The notes below the pieces were generated by a model. The model saw only the letters and a program-made list of their open reading frames with translations, was not told the origin of the DNA and did not search any database. A stretch of 64,000 bases of DNA from Anisodus tanguticus. Its lineage: Eukaryota; Streptophyta; Magnoliopsida; Solanales; Solanaceae. The stretch spans positions 35,578,032-35,642,031 of the forward strand of contig CM067559.1 of the NCBI GenBank assembly GCA_034509755.1, in the 5' to 3' direction. A program made the position numbers and the translations under genes. Below, piece by piece: positions 34,330-45,756 of the stretch. The stretch's first letter is position 1, and each line of letters begins with the position of its first letter.

Positions 34330-35260
34330 AATTGGTACATGGACTCCGGAGCCTCATCTCACCTCACCCTGTCTGCAGGTAATCTTTCTCAATTGTTTCG
34401 TTTAAAGTCTCAATTTATTACAATTGACAATGGTCACCGCATTCCAATTTAGGGCTATAGTCACACTCACGCTCCGCTAGCTCACCCACTATTCTCCCTA
34501 AATAACGTCATGTATGCCCCAAACATCATCAAAAATTTAATCTCCATTAGGAAATTTACTCGTAATAATTCTATGTCTGTTGATTTTGATCCATTTGGTT
34601 TTACTGTGAAGGATTTACGTATGGGGACTCCTCTTACGCGATGCAATAGCACATGGGACCTCTATCCATTCACGTCCTCGTCCGCTGCCAGTTCCCGCTC
34701 ACACACCACCCTAGCTGCTCTATCTCCGTCAATTTGGCACAATAGGCTTGGATACCCAGGAGCTCCTGTTTTTAATTTTCTTAGAAGCAATAATTTTATT
34801 CATTGTAATGGGAAACTTGCCCAAAACTGCGTTTCTTGTCAATTAGGCAAACATGTTAGCCTTCCGTTTAATTCATCTGTTAGTATTATGTTTGCTCCTT
34901 TTGATATTGTTCATGTTGATTTGTGGACGTCCCTCATTACTAGCTCACTGGGTCATAAATATTATCTCATATTATTGGATGACTACACTCACTTTATATG
35001 GATTTACCCACTAAAATTCAAGTCCGAAGTCTTTGCCAAATTTTTTGAATTTTGCACATTTATCAAAACGCAATTTGAACGAGCCATAAATCTTTACAAT
35101 GTGACAATGGCCGTGAATTTAACGATTTCGCATTTCAAAAATTTTGCAAAAATAATGGCATGGTCTTTCGGTTTTCGTGTCCTCACACGTCCCCTCAAAA
35201 TGGCAAAGTCGGGCGTATCATCCATACAATAAATAACATGGTCTGCATTTTTCTGTTTCA
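34330..35260 (+). pseudogene. C1 protease and integrase
   Basis: Protease: WYMDSGASSHLT near 34333. After a stop at about 34450 come NVMYAPNIIKNLISI and the GAG-pre-integrase zinc region (WHNRLGYPG...CVSCQLGKH, 34735-34850). The integrase core has the first Asp in IVHVDLW (34905). The second Asp region (QCDNG-type, about 35095) is in a shifted frame. At the Glu position near 35205 the codons read N-G-K-V-G-R, so the catalytic Glu seems replaced. A further open frame to 35607 encodes the integrase C-terminal part (TTTCVFLGFPSNHRDYLCYD). Confidence 0.82.
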
Positions 35261-36189
35261 TGCCTCTTCCTCCCTCCTTTTGGGTTTATGCAGTCAAAAT
35301 GATCGAATACGTCCTTAATATTTTACCCACTAGTACCCTTCATAACATGACTTCAACCGAAATCTTACACCGTCGGATTTCCTCCTATGATCACCTTCGG
35401 ATATTCGATTGCCTATGTTATCCTAATATCACTTCCACCGCCCCTCACAAATTAGCCCCCCGCACCACTACGTGTGTCTTCTTAGGATTCCCGTCGAATC
35501 ATAGGGATTATCTATGCTACGACTTGTCCACTCGTAAAATTCACGTTTCTCGTCACGTCACCTTTGACGAGACAATGTTCCCATTTTCGAACATTCAAAA
35601 ATTTTGAAAACCCGATTATGATTTTCTAGACGAGTCAGACCTCTCTCCCATCACCCTTGGGGAACTGTGTCAGACCAGCCCCACCGCCTCGTCACCCCAG
35701 CCACACCGCCTCGTCACAACCACCCTTTTCCACCCACCAAATCTGCTCATCGGCGTCTCTGCCACCATCGTAAACTATGTCACTGTCACCGCCAATTGCC
35801 GCTACTACCAGCAATCGGCCGCCACTCTCCACCAGTTCACTGGTCGTCGTCCCGTTACATGTGCCTTACCTGCAGTCTCCCCACCAAGCCAAAATCAGTC
35901 CATTACCCGATAACCATCCAACCGACCCCATTACCGGTCCCATTCCTCCACCGAGTTCATACCCCACTATACCGAGAACAACGACACCACCCAACCCAGA
36001 TACCGACATCAAAATTGACCCACCCCAATCGACCCCAAACCCATCAATCGTCACTTTTTGGACCCACCGAACCACCACCCTCGACCAACACCTAGTCCCG
36101 ATACCGAGACCTGCGCAAAACACGTCTCTACTACCACCCAGTACCACAGACCAGTCAAACCGTGCCCTTACCCAGCCTACACCCTCACA

Positions 36190-37815
36190 CTATATGGAAA
36201 CTCGTGCCCAACACGGGATTTTCAAATCCAAAGTCTATTTCAACCTGTCCACCCAAACTATTTCGCATATTCCCAAAAACCCAAAATTAGCCAAAATGGA
36301 CCCGAATTGGAATGCGGCCATGTGTGAGGAGTTTAATGCTTTAACGAAACAGCATACTTGGGACTTGGTTCCTCGACCGGATGGGGTGAATGTGATCCGT
36401 TGCATGTGGCTTTTTCGTCACAAGTATAGGGACAGTGTTGACTTAGAGAGATATAAGGCAAGGCTTGTGGAAAATGGTACTAATCAGCAGGAGGGTATTG
36501 ATTGCGGTGAGATATTCAGTCCGGTTGTTAAATCGGCTACCATTCGCACAGTGCTAAGCATTGTTATGGGAAAGCACTGGCTGATTCATCAGCTTGATGT
36601 GAAAAATAATTTTCTTCATGGGGATTTAAGAGAAAATGTTTACATACATCAGCCGTCAGGGTTTGTCCATCCTGCAGCCCCTCAGTATGTATGTCAACTC
36701 CGTAAGTCACTTTATGGTATAAAATAGGCCCCTAGAGCGTGGTATGATCATTTTTCACAGTTCATTATGAGTATTGGGTTTACATGCAGCAGATGTGATA
36801 CCTCTATTTTTACTTTCCATAGAGGTCGTGATACCGCTTATCTATTGTTATATGTGGATGACATTGTTCTTACTACCTCCACCACTGTGTTGAAAAATGA
36901 GATTATTGCACTGCTCAAATCTGAATTTGCTATGACTGATTTGGGTAAGTTGAGTTATTTTTTGGGCATCTCAGTGACTAGATCTACAGACTATATGCTT
37001 CTTTGCCAGCGTAAATATGCAGAAGAGATCGTGCACATTGCTAAGATGGACAATTGCAAAATCATATCCACTCCAGTTGATTCTAAATCCAAACTTAGTG
37101 ACGTGAATGGTAATCCAGTGACAGATCCTACTCTGTATAGGAGTCTTGCAGGTGCACTTCAGTACCTCACGTTCACCAGGCCTGACATTCCTTATGATGT
37201 TCAGCAGGTATGCTTATTTATGCATGCCTGCAGAGAGCCTCATTTTACTGCCCTTAAACGTATCATTCGATATGTTAAGGGTACACTTGATTATGGACTA
37301 CACCTCTACCCGTTCGCACCGAACATGTTATTATCCTACACAGATGCAGATTGGGCAGGCTGTCCGGACACTCGTAGTTTTACATGTGGCTACTGTGTAT
37401 TTTTAGGGGATAATCTCATATCTTGGTCTGTCAAGCGGCAAGCCACATTATCCCGTTCGAGTGCAGAAGTTGAGTATAGAGGAGTTGTTAATGTTGTTGT
37501 CGAGATCTGTTGGCTCCGAAGCCTTCTTTTGGAGCTTCAGTGTCCTTTACGGAAAGCGTCTCTGGTGTACCGTGATAACATATCCGCCATATACCTGACT
37601 CACAATCCGGTTCAGCATCAGTAAACCAAACATATTGAGATGGACATCCATTTTGTTCGTAAGAAGGTTGTTTTCGGACATGTTAGAGTATTGCATGTGC
37701 CTTCTTCTTATCAGTATGCAGATATCTTCACGAAGGGACTCCCGAGACAGCTGTTCGTTGACTTCAGATCCAGTCTCAGTGTTCGGCCTCATCCCGCTCT
37801 GACTGAGGGGGTGTG
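36190..37815 (+). pseudogene. C1 reverse transcriptase and RNase H
   Basis: RT starts at about 36290 with MDPNWNAAMCEEFNAL, then YKARLVENGTNQQEGIDC, LDVKNNFLHGDL (normally KNAFLHGDL) and KSLYGIK followed by a TAG at 36724. The catalytic YVDDIVL is intact at 36850. RNase H: YTDADWAGC (37337), SAEVEYRG (normally SAEAEYRG) and a stop at 37622 before TKHIEMDIHFV and HVPSSYQYADIFTKGLP. The sense runs up to the polypurine tract GACTGAGGGGG near 37801. Proline-rich DNA at 35660-36180 is the variable linker. Confidence 0.88.
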
Positions 37816-38001
37816 TAAACGTGTACCACATAGTGTATAATCCTACCCATAATTAGAATATATGTCATATATTGTGTAAATATTTAGTGATGTATAATTA
37901 TGGTAAACTAGGATACTTCTTTTATTAGGGTTCTACATTGTACACTATATATATTGATATTAATGAGAAGACTCTCCAAGGGAGATTAATACTATTTTAC
38001 A
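37814..38001 (+). repeat. C1 3' LTR
   Basis: TGTAAACGTG to TTTTACA, 188 bases, preceded by the GAGGGGG polypurine tract. Confidence 0.9.
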
Positions 38002-38494
38002 CTTTTCATATTCTTTTCTTGTTTGACTATACTATGGACAACATTAAATTTCCCAACAAAGGTTTGCTAAATTGAATTTGATTTCTATTAAGTGGGTGAT
38101 TTTCTTGAATACGCTATATTTTGTGCGTTGTTTAAGTTTTGACTTCGTTTTTCAATTTTTTCCAAAAATAACCTTTCAAGTTTTACCAGATGCATTTGCA
38201 ACTTATCTTGTTGTAGTACAAGATGCACTGCAATATGTGGATGTCACAAGAACTGTAGTAATTTTCTAATGTGGCATCATGGGTAAGAGAATCTTTGGAT
38301 GATTGACTCAAAATTAAAGTTAGCTAAGTTCTTACGTATAATCCTTTCTTTCCCTCAAAATTAAAGTTAGCTAATTTTCTAATGTGGCATCAGTGAATAG
38401 TTTGCAATTAACTACGGAGTATCATTATACCTCATAAACTCCAATAATAAATAATATGATAAAGATGGATGAAAGCATGAAATAGTATGTCGAC
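38002..38494. repeat. Repeat shared with 850-1240
   Basis: 38170-38494 matches the GST 5' flank at 850-1240 in the same orientation, with blocks TTTGCAACTTATCTTG, GTTAGCTAAGTTCTTACGTA and GATAAAGATGGAT. An internal AAATTAAAGTTAGCTAA block is duplicated at 38308 and 38357. No GST coding sequence is visible beside it. It might mark the upstream flank of a lost GST copy. Confidence 0.5.
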
Positions 38495-39765
38495 TATCAC
38501 CTTGTGTCTAGTTAATGCATTCCTATTTCCAAGGTCTGATCGTGTACTTTGAAAAATTGTAGGCAAGGTATTACTATTCATTTTCCAGTTTCAATTTAGG
38601 GTGGTTTCAGAAAGGTCTGATCATGTACTTTGAACTCTGTAGTCTCAGTTATTGCCCAATCAATGGAAAATTGGGCCGCTAAATACCAACTCGCTTCCCC
38701 TAAATGATTGGGCGAAGTGCACAATTTTGGGACCGCCATTTAACTTGTGTTTGTTTTGTAAGTTTTCTCGCTTGGGGACAATCGCGTCCGAAGCTTGACA
38801 ACTTCGGACCTTCGCGTCTAAAAGTGATGCCTTGTGAAGGCCATACATCAGACATTTTCACCTGATGTTTGGTATGACTTGCCAAAGTTCTGACATTTTT
38901 GAGTGAGGTGCGTGTGAAAGTTGGTTAAATTTCAATCATATTTGTCTGAATTTTTCATGTATGTATGACTGAAGTACATATAAAAATAGACTAAAGTTTC
39001 AATCATGTGTGTTTGAATCTTTTTTGTCACAAATAATTTTTGGAAAAAGACATAAATTGTACCCTGAACCATACACGAAATCTCGATATCACACTCAAAC
39101 TATTAAGGCGACCTATTACACCCCTTACCATCTTAAAAGTGATTTTAATACCACCATGATATACATATAACCAGTTGCACAAGGGAAGGTGTTACACACT
39201 CTCGCGCCACATCAATGCCACGTCGGAAATCCTCACATTTTTAATTTTATATTCTTTTCATTGTCTTTATTCATTTGATTTTCTTTTACTAATTATATTT
39301 ACACTAATTAATCCCTAATTAAATCTATAAAATCCTCTAATAATTATATTTCTTCATCAATAAACCACTCGACCACCCTATCTCACCGAAAACACCATAT
39401 CTACCACCATCATCACCATCAATTCACCACCACCATTGAAGTTTCATCTCTAAACTGCCATTGAAGCTTCAATTCAAAGCTCAATGAGCTCAGATTCAAG
39501 AATTTGAATCTGAAATGGTAGTTGAAAATGTTGAATCTGAAATGGATAGTCGTGTTGGTTTACCAATTTTGAATCTGAAATTTCTTTTTTGTTGGTGATT
39601 TGTTAGTCAAAATTGGTTTACAAGTAAAAAGATGAAGGCTATGATGAAAAAATGAAGAAGAAGAAGGATTTGAGGGTTGTGGGTGGGGTTACTAAAATTA
39701 TATCTTCTAAAGAACAAGAATTGAAAAAACTAGTTTCGTAGTTTGAAACCAAGTTCTGCTAATTG

Positions 39766-42700
39766 TAGAGCTGGCCAGTGGGTCGGGCTTGGATCTGGCA
39801 GGCCGGATTTGGCGGGGTCGGATCGGGGCGGGACCGGTGAAGGGGGCGGGATAGGGGCTGGCGGGATCGGGTTTGGCGGGATTTGCCGAAGTCCCGTCCC
39901 GATCCCGATCCCGTCGGAATCGGGTCGGGGTGGGGGCAGGATTGGGATCGGGTTCCAGCGATTTTTCTTTTTTTTTTTAATAACATATGTATAAAAAACT
40001 CAATAATTAAACAAGACAAGATAGTGTAATAAAAATATCACAAGGCTGTTTTTGTGCCTCTTATATTATTTAATAGACATATGATTTTTTGAAATACAAA
40101 TACAATTGTCGAAATTGCAACTTTGTGGTGTTGTCCAAAAGTTGCAAATTACATAATAAAATTGCAATTAAAAAAATTACATTCTGAAAAAAAACATATT
40201 CTAGTTTCTTGATAATTTCCTGTGGTTCTTCGGTTGGAATTGATATTTATTGGTCAAATTGATCCACGTCCCTTCCACCAACTTCGGATAAGATTTCGTT
40301 GTAGTTTTCCTCTTCTTCTTCGTTGATCTCCGATTGACCGCACCTTCTCCGCTCCGCTCATATCCAATCTCTGAATAATACTGCAATTTCCAAGCTGTCT
40401 CCGGCTAATGAGTGTCTGTGGTCTCCTATTTGATATCTCGTTGCGAAAAAATGCTTTCGACGCGATTGATGACGCTTGAATGTTCAAAACATCTCGGGCC
40501 ATCATTGAAAGTGTCGGAGAGGTCTTCTCATTCCCCTCCAAAGTATTTCAAAGCAAGTCTTCACGTCCTTCTTCATTGAGAACTGCTTGGTACGGTACAG
40601 AACCCTGCAAAACAAAAATATCAAACTCGCTAATTTGGTTAGTAGCGGTACGACCACACATTCTATTTCTGAGGCTTTCAATACTAGCCGCAGAAACAGC
40701 ATGTCTTTTGTGAGGTTGTGTTGAAGATGAAGAAGATGGTATGGAAGCCGGTAGGTTACTAGCACTTTCTTGTTGGTAAAACCTATATATTTTTTTGCAT
40801 TGGTCTTCTACACTAGACAACACTTCTTTAGTTTGTTCAATAGGTGGTGGGTGATTTGGATTTTTTGGACTTGGAGGTAGTAGTACTTCTATACAATCGT
40901 AAATAGTTTCAATAACTGATTTAGTACCGTCTATTTTAATAGTCGGATTTAATACAGGACCAATAATATAAATAGTGGGTATAAGAATAAAAAAAATTGA
41001 TAAATATTTTTTTAATAGCTGCCAAATAAGCTGGGTTTTTCATATATTCACTAAGTAATAAAAATATTAGAGCTATATAAAACAATATAGTTGAAATAGT
41101 AGGATAATATATACCGGAAAATTCTTATGTTGCTTGAAAACAATTCTCTAAAAATACAATAAGTTCGAAAAACTTTACCCAATCGCTATCTACAACCATA
41201 TTAGCTGGGTTTTGATTATGAGAGTTAAAAAATAAAGTTATAGGTTTTCTATAGTCATAAGCAACAAGTAGTTGCTCGTATAAAGAATTCCACCTAGTGG
41301 GTACTTCTTCTAGAATTTTTCTATAAGGTAGTTGTCAATCGTGACAAGTTTTTTTATATTCTTTTTTTCATTGTATTCTATTACTTTTAAAAATAAAGTT
41401 TATAGCAAATTGTATTTTACTAAGAATGTCTTCAAAAAGTGATAGACCATCCTTTACAATTAAGTTATATATATGGCACACACATTTTATATGAAAATAA
41501 TCTGGAAAAGATGGAGTTAAACTATTTTTTAAAATTGTAATAACGTAATTGTTAGAAGAAGTGTTATCTAATGTAATAGTCATAATTTTATCGGTTATTC
41601 CATAATAATGGCACACTTGATAAATATTTTCTGCAATAAAAGTACCAGTGTGCCTATCATCTGTATATCTATACGCTAAGATACGTTTTTGCATAGACCA
41701 TTTATAATCTATCCAATGACAAGTTACCGTTAAATAATCATGGTCGTTAGTTCTACGGCCTATATCAGAAGTGATAGCCACTTTGCCATTAAAATGATAT
41801 AATGAATAACGTAAATATTGTTGATATTCATGTGCGAATTTAAATACATCTCTCTTAACAGTTGATCTAGGAAAACCGTTAAAAGCAGGATTATATATAT
41901 CTCTAATGTAATGAATAAAATCGAGAGATGAAGAAAATGAAAAAGGCAAACCCTCCACAACAACTAATTTTGATATTGCTTCTCTATCTCTATGTTTATT
42001 GTATTTAGGGCCTACAATTTCCTCCGTCATAGGGTTAATTTGACCCTGTACTTGGTTCAGGACAGTATCAGTATGTGAACCTTGTCCCGATGGAGCGAGC
42101 GTTTGCGCACCCGATTTTGAAGCCTGGTATTGGGCATACCTAGCTGGATGAGCCCTTACTACGTGTATCATTAAACCCCCCGTCCCACCGTGGCCTTTTC
42201 CAGTTTTAAATTTTAAAACATCTTTACAAAATTTACATCTAGCTACTTGATTCTCTATGTCCCTATCAAAAAATATCCATGCATCTTATTTTAATGGTCG
42301 TTTTCCTGGACCTCGTCTCATACTAGGGAGAATATGAGGCATTTCAGTTGAAGGTGCACTAGTGGGTGTATCATCTAGATCATCGTCTAAATTAAAGTCT
42401 TCTTGAGTTCCAGAAAATAGCTCCTCGTCTAAATCTAATGGTATTGTAGGAAAATGTTCAGTATCAACAAAATCATCATGTGTAAGAATAAGATGACTAG
42501 AAGAAGTACCATTGCCCTTGTTGCCCCTACTAGAAGAAGTCTGACCCTTACCTGTAAGCATACGTTTAAATCCTTCCATTATAAATTTATAATTATACTA
42601 ATAAATAATTAAAGTAAATAAAATTAAGTACGCTAAATAAAATAAACAGACGATAATAATTTAATGAAGGAACGAATGTATCAAACGCCGACGTAACGTC

Positions 42701-43240
42701 GACGTGTAATCGAGAGGTTGAAAATTGAAACTTTGCTCGATGGAAGATCCTCAAGCTAGTTGCCAACTTCACTCCCAATTCCCAAATGAATAAATAAAAT
42801 TGAATATTTAGTAAACAATGTAGACTTGTAGAGAGATAGATTGAGAGATTAGAGAGATTGTAGGAAGATTTGTGAGAAAGATGAATAGAAAATGAATTAT
42901 TTATAGTTGGAAAATTGGGTTAAAGTGTAAATATAATAACTTATGGGTTAAAAATAAATATTAAGGGGTAGGGGGTTGGGGGAGGGGGGGAGGCCAAAAA
43001 TGGCCGTTGCACAACGGCCAAAATATAAATTAGTCGTTGGTGCAACGACTATTTTTGCAAAAGGGGGGTTACGGGCGGGATCGGGTCGGGAATAGCGGGA
43101 CTGGGGCGGGCTGGGACGGGTCGGGACGAGACATTGTCCCGTCCCGGTTCAAGTCCCGATACCGAATTATTTTTTTTACTACTCGGTTCGGGGCGGTGTC
43201 GCGGTGGGACCGGGCCGTCCCGGCCCACTGGCCAGCCTTA
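39766..43240 (-). mobile_element. Complete hAT DNA transposon, 3475 bp
   Basis: Ends: TAGAGCTGGCCAGTGGGTCGGG at left and, on the minus strand, TAAGGCTGGCCAGTGGGCCGGG at right (19 of 22 positions equal or nearly so). They are flanked by 8-bp duplications GCTAATTG (39758-39765) and TCTAATTG (43241-43248), one mismatch. TAxxG ends and an 8-bp TSD define the hAT superfamily. Both subterminal regions (39775-39960 and 43065-43235) are extremely GC-rich with repeated CGGGATCGGG and GTCCCGTCCCG words. The transposase lies on the minus strand. Confidence 0.9.
40203..42579 (-). pseudogene. hAT transposase, disrupted
   Basis: ATG at 42579 (MEGFKRMLTGKG). An acidic N-terminal region runs to about 42286, with a stop there. 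A BED-type zinc finger region (CKFC, then H-VVRAHPARY) spans about 42130-42260. The central block 41368-42171 has SFSSSLDFIHYIRDIYNPAF, AITSDIGRRTNDHDYL (catalytic-core region) and IKCVCHIYNLIVKDGL. TRWNSLYEQLL lies near 41300. The C-terminal hATC dimerisation region (GNEKTSPTLSMMARDVLNIQASSIASKAFF) is at about 40440-40540 in another frame. Several stops and frameshifts, notably 40560-41360, make it inactive. The 148-bp fragment at 30010-30157 derives from a relative. Confidence 0.88.
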
Positions 43241-43264
43241 TCTAATTGTGGCTGAGGCATACGC

Positions 43265-43505
43265 ATTTGCTAGGTGGAGGAAAATGGCGGTGGGGGAGAG
43301 AGGATGGTGGTGAAATGAAGAAGAAGGGTTTGGAGGGTGGGGTAGGGGTGGAGGAGAAGGGAGGGTGGGGGAAGGGCTGGTTGTGGTGAAATGAAGAAGA
43401 ACGGTTTGAGGGTGGGGGTGGGGTGGCGATGGCGTGAAGGTGGAGGAGAAGGGGGTGCGTGAGGTGGGGTGAAGAGGGGCAGTGGTGGTGGTGGTGGTGA
43501 AATGA
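43265..43505 (+). repeat. G-rich degenerate minisatellite
   Basis: Irregular repeats of GGTGGTGAAATGAAGAAGAA and GGAGGGTGGGGTAGGGGTGG type words, between the hAT and a Stowaway, inside the Mutator-like element. ORFs on the complementary strand only reflect the C-rich repeats. Confidence 0.7.
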
Positions 43506-43523
43506 AGTAGTTGCAAGAAAAAT

Positions 43524-43766
43524 TATTCTCTATGTCCCAATTTATGTGATACACTTTCTTTTTTAGTTTGTCCCAAAAAGAATAATACATTTATATAGGT
43601 AAAAATATTTCAACTGATAATTTCCCCTTTTACCCTTAATGAAATGATTTACAGTCACACAAATACCTATGACTTGTTTTAAACCACAAGTTCTAAAATC
43701 TTTCTTTCTTTCTTAAACTCCATGTCTAGTCAAACTATATCACATAAATTGGGACAAAGAAAATAG
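43524..43766. mobile_element. Stowaway-like MITE
   Basis: Left TIR TTCTCTATGTCCCAATTTAT; right end ATCACATAAATTGGGACAAA is its inverted counterpart. Diverged, located in the right arm of the Mutator-like element. Confidence 0.75.
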
Positions 43767-44171
43767 TTTTTTACTACTTTTAAAAAAATTATTTTAATTC
43801 TGACTTCACTTGCCTATCTTTTGAATTATATTTTTTTTGCCACATCAGCTTCTAGTTTAGGGATCAATCCATGTCTTTTGCCATAATTTTTTCATGTATG
43901 TCTGGACCTTGGTCATACATGACTGAAATAATGTAGAAACGAGCTGAAATTTCAGGCATGTTCGTCTGAACAAAAAATCAATAATTTGTTCTTCAAAGTT
44001 CAACAATTGCACACACGAGTCAACACCCAGATCTAGTCTAAATAAGCTTAAATTTGAAACATAAGTTTCATAAATCAAAAAGAATAAACCCCAATCATCA
44101 ATTTGTCAAAAACACAATAAATCTAACAAATTCATTTAACACCTTTTTAATTTTTTCAAATATGTCTGCAC

Positions 44172-44218
44172 ACCAGACCTCACATTGTGGAATTTCACTG
44201 GATAAGTTGTTGTTGTTG
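44172..44218 (+). mobile_element. 5'-truncated TS SINE with TSD
   Basis: The sequence CCTCACATTGTGGAATTTCA followed by CTGG and TTG repeats is the 3' end of the tRNA-Lys-derived TS SINE of Solanaceae (established family). It is flanked by TATGTCTGCAC (44161-44171) and TATGACTGCAC (44219-44229), 10 of 11 equal. The paralogous site near 46978 in copy 2 of the tandem duplication lacks it. Confidence 0.82.
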
Positions 44219-44873
44219 TATGACTGCACTTCAGTCATGCATACATGACTGAACTACATGTAAAAATAGGCTGAAATTTCAAATATATGCGTCTGAAAAA
44301 GAAAAAGCGAGAAGAAGCAACCATTAATATTTGAAGTTATTTAATAAGTGGATATTCGTGAAAAAAAAAAATAACAGGGCGCACCATGAAAATTTTACTA
44401 AATGATTTGGTAGGCAACACTTTTAGGCAATCATGGGAATTTTACTTAGAGATGAAAAATTAAGATACTAATTACCCGCTTTAACAGAAAAAGCGGATAT
44501 TTAACAACATATATACAAATACCATAAAACATTATATTATTGTATATATCTGATAAAAATATACAAATAAAACACAAAAACATATAATTATGTTGTATGT
44601 ATTTTGTATGCTGTGTGTGTCACTTTCTGTCTAGTTAATGCATTCCAATTTTCAAGGTCTGATCATGTTCTTCAAAAAATTGTAGGCAACGTATTACTAT
44701 TCATTTTCCAGTTTCACTTTAGAGGGTTTGCTAGACTCGCAATAGATTTCAGAAGGGCCTTTCATCTAGAAATGAGCTAAGAGTTTTATGATTTCCTAAC
44801 AGAAAAAGCTCAGTAGCCCAGTAGTGAAGTCACCGTGGGCCTGTCCAGATCCAGCACAATTGGACATTTGAAC

Positions 44874-45731
44874 CAAAATATTGCGCGGATTTCCCTTCAT
44901 ATGGATTGGTCTTTAATTTTTGCACCTCAAATTGTTGGTCTTTAATTTTTGATGCTTTTTCTTATTTAAAGAAAATTTATGGGTCAAAATACCCTTATTC
45001 GCGTCCATGAAATCAGATATTCTGAGTCTGAACCTAGCAGAGTAAAAAAAAACTACTCTCTTTATCCCAATTTATGTGACACCATTTCCTTTTTGGTCTG
45101 TTTAAAAAGAATGTCACCTTTCTATATTTAGAAACAATTTAACTTTATAAAATAATTTACAACCGCACATTTATATAAGATTTGTTTTGGATCACACATT
45201 TCAAAAGTCTTCCTTTCTATCTTAAACTTCGTGCCAAATCAAATTGTGTTACATAAATTGGGACAGAAGGAGTATTTCGCTAGGCATAACTTATGTAGAA
45301 ACTATGTTTATTCGGGGTGAAACTATGTCTTAAGGAATAACTTCTGTAGTATACTACAAAACTATGTCAGACAAGACATAATTTCTATAGGCATAGTTTC
45401 TGTAGGATAACTTAATTTCTACAGAACTATGCCTTAAGGCATAACTTTACCCCGAAAAGGTATAGTTTGTTATGAAACCTGGATCTTGCTAATTTTTTCG
45501 CTCTGCTAGGATATTACAGAACTATGCCATAAGGCATAACTTTTGCCTGAATAGCATAGTTTGCTATGAAATCTTGCCTTGCGATTTTTTTTTACTTGAT
45601 TGAGATTCAAACCCAGAACACCAGGGCTATTTTCGGCCACTTAAAGTGGTGAAGGAAAAAAAATTAAAGACCAACAATTTGAGCGCAAAAATTAAAGACC
45701 ACCCCGAAATAGGGGCAATCACGAATTGCCC
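44874..45731. mobile_element. Fold-back MULE-type MITE 1, 9-bp TSD
   Basis: Perfect TSD CATTTGAAC at 44865-44873 and 45732-45740. The arms are long imperfect inverted repeats: a TGGTCTTTAATTTTTG box occurs twice near the left end (44914 and 44936) and its complement CAAAAATTAAAGACCA near the right end. The centre contains palindromic ACTATGCCTTAAGGCATAAC words and a nested Stowaway. No ORF. Long TIRs and a 9-bp TSD point to the Mutator superfamily. Confidence 0.8.
45054..45274. mobile_element. Stowaway MITE nested in fold-back element 1
   Basis: Left TACTCTCTTTATCCCAATTT, right ACATAAATTGGGACAGAAGG then AGTA. TA at both outer ends is consistent with a TA target. Confidence 0.85.
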
Positions 45732-45756
45732 CATTTGAACTTTCTAGTCTCAATTA

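Larger units (their letters stand above)
32863..38001 (+). mobile_element. Ty1/copia retrotransposon C1, full length but dead
   Basis: Two 188-bp LTRs (32863-33050 and 37814-38001) with TGTAAACGTG starts, a tRNA-Met primer site, gag, protease (DSGAS), integrase, RT (YVDD) and RNase H in copia order, and a polypurine tract. The flanks CTTGT (32858-32862) and CTTTT (38002-38006) look like a TSD with one change. The LTRs differ at somewhere between 15 and 20 of 188 positions by eye. It lies 510 bases downstream of the GST pseudogene. Confidence 0.92.
39042..43882. mobile_element. Mutator-like element with 9-bp TSD, hosting a hAT
   Basis: The perfect 9-bp repeat ATAATTTTT at 39033-39041 and 43883-43891 flanks it. 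The ends are inverted repeats: GGAAAAAGACATAAATTGTA at the left and, on the minus strand, GGCAAAAGACATGGATTGAT at the right, matching at about 22 of 28 positions. A 9-bp TSD is the hallmark of MULEs. The sequence at the insertion point is uninterrupted in copy 2 of the tandem duplication (about 46715). Without the nested hAT the element would be about 1.37 kb and non-coding, so it is probably non-autonomous. It holds a Stowaway near its right end and a CACCACCATCATC-rich stretch near 39400. Confidence 0.8.
38495..44620 (+). repeat. Tandem duplication, copy 1 (interrupted)
   Basis: Left part 38495-39041 and right part 43892-44620 correspond in order to 44621-46720 and 46720-47455. Shared blocks include TCTAGTTAATGCATTCC, TAAATGATTGGGCGAAGT, CCTGATGTTTGGTATGACTTG, and several modules containing TCATACATGACTGAA and GGCTGAAATTTCA. 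Copy 1 is split by a Mutator-like element at 39042-43882 and carries a TS-SINE tail at 44172-44218. No coding function was recognised in the unit. Confidence 0.8.

Noticed and set aside
35667..36147. Several long proline/histidine-rich frames on both strands
   Set aside because: They are C-rich linker DNA of the C1 polyprotein. Only the frame leading into RT is meaningful.
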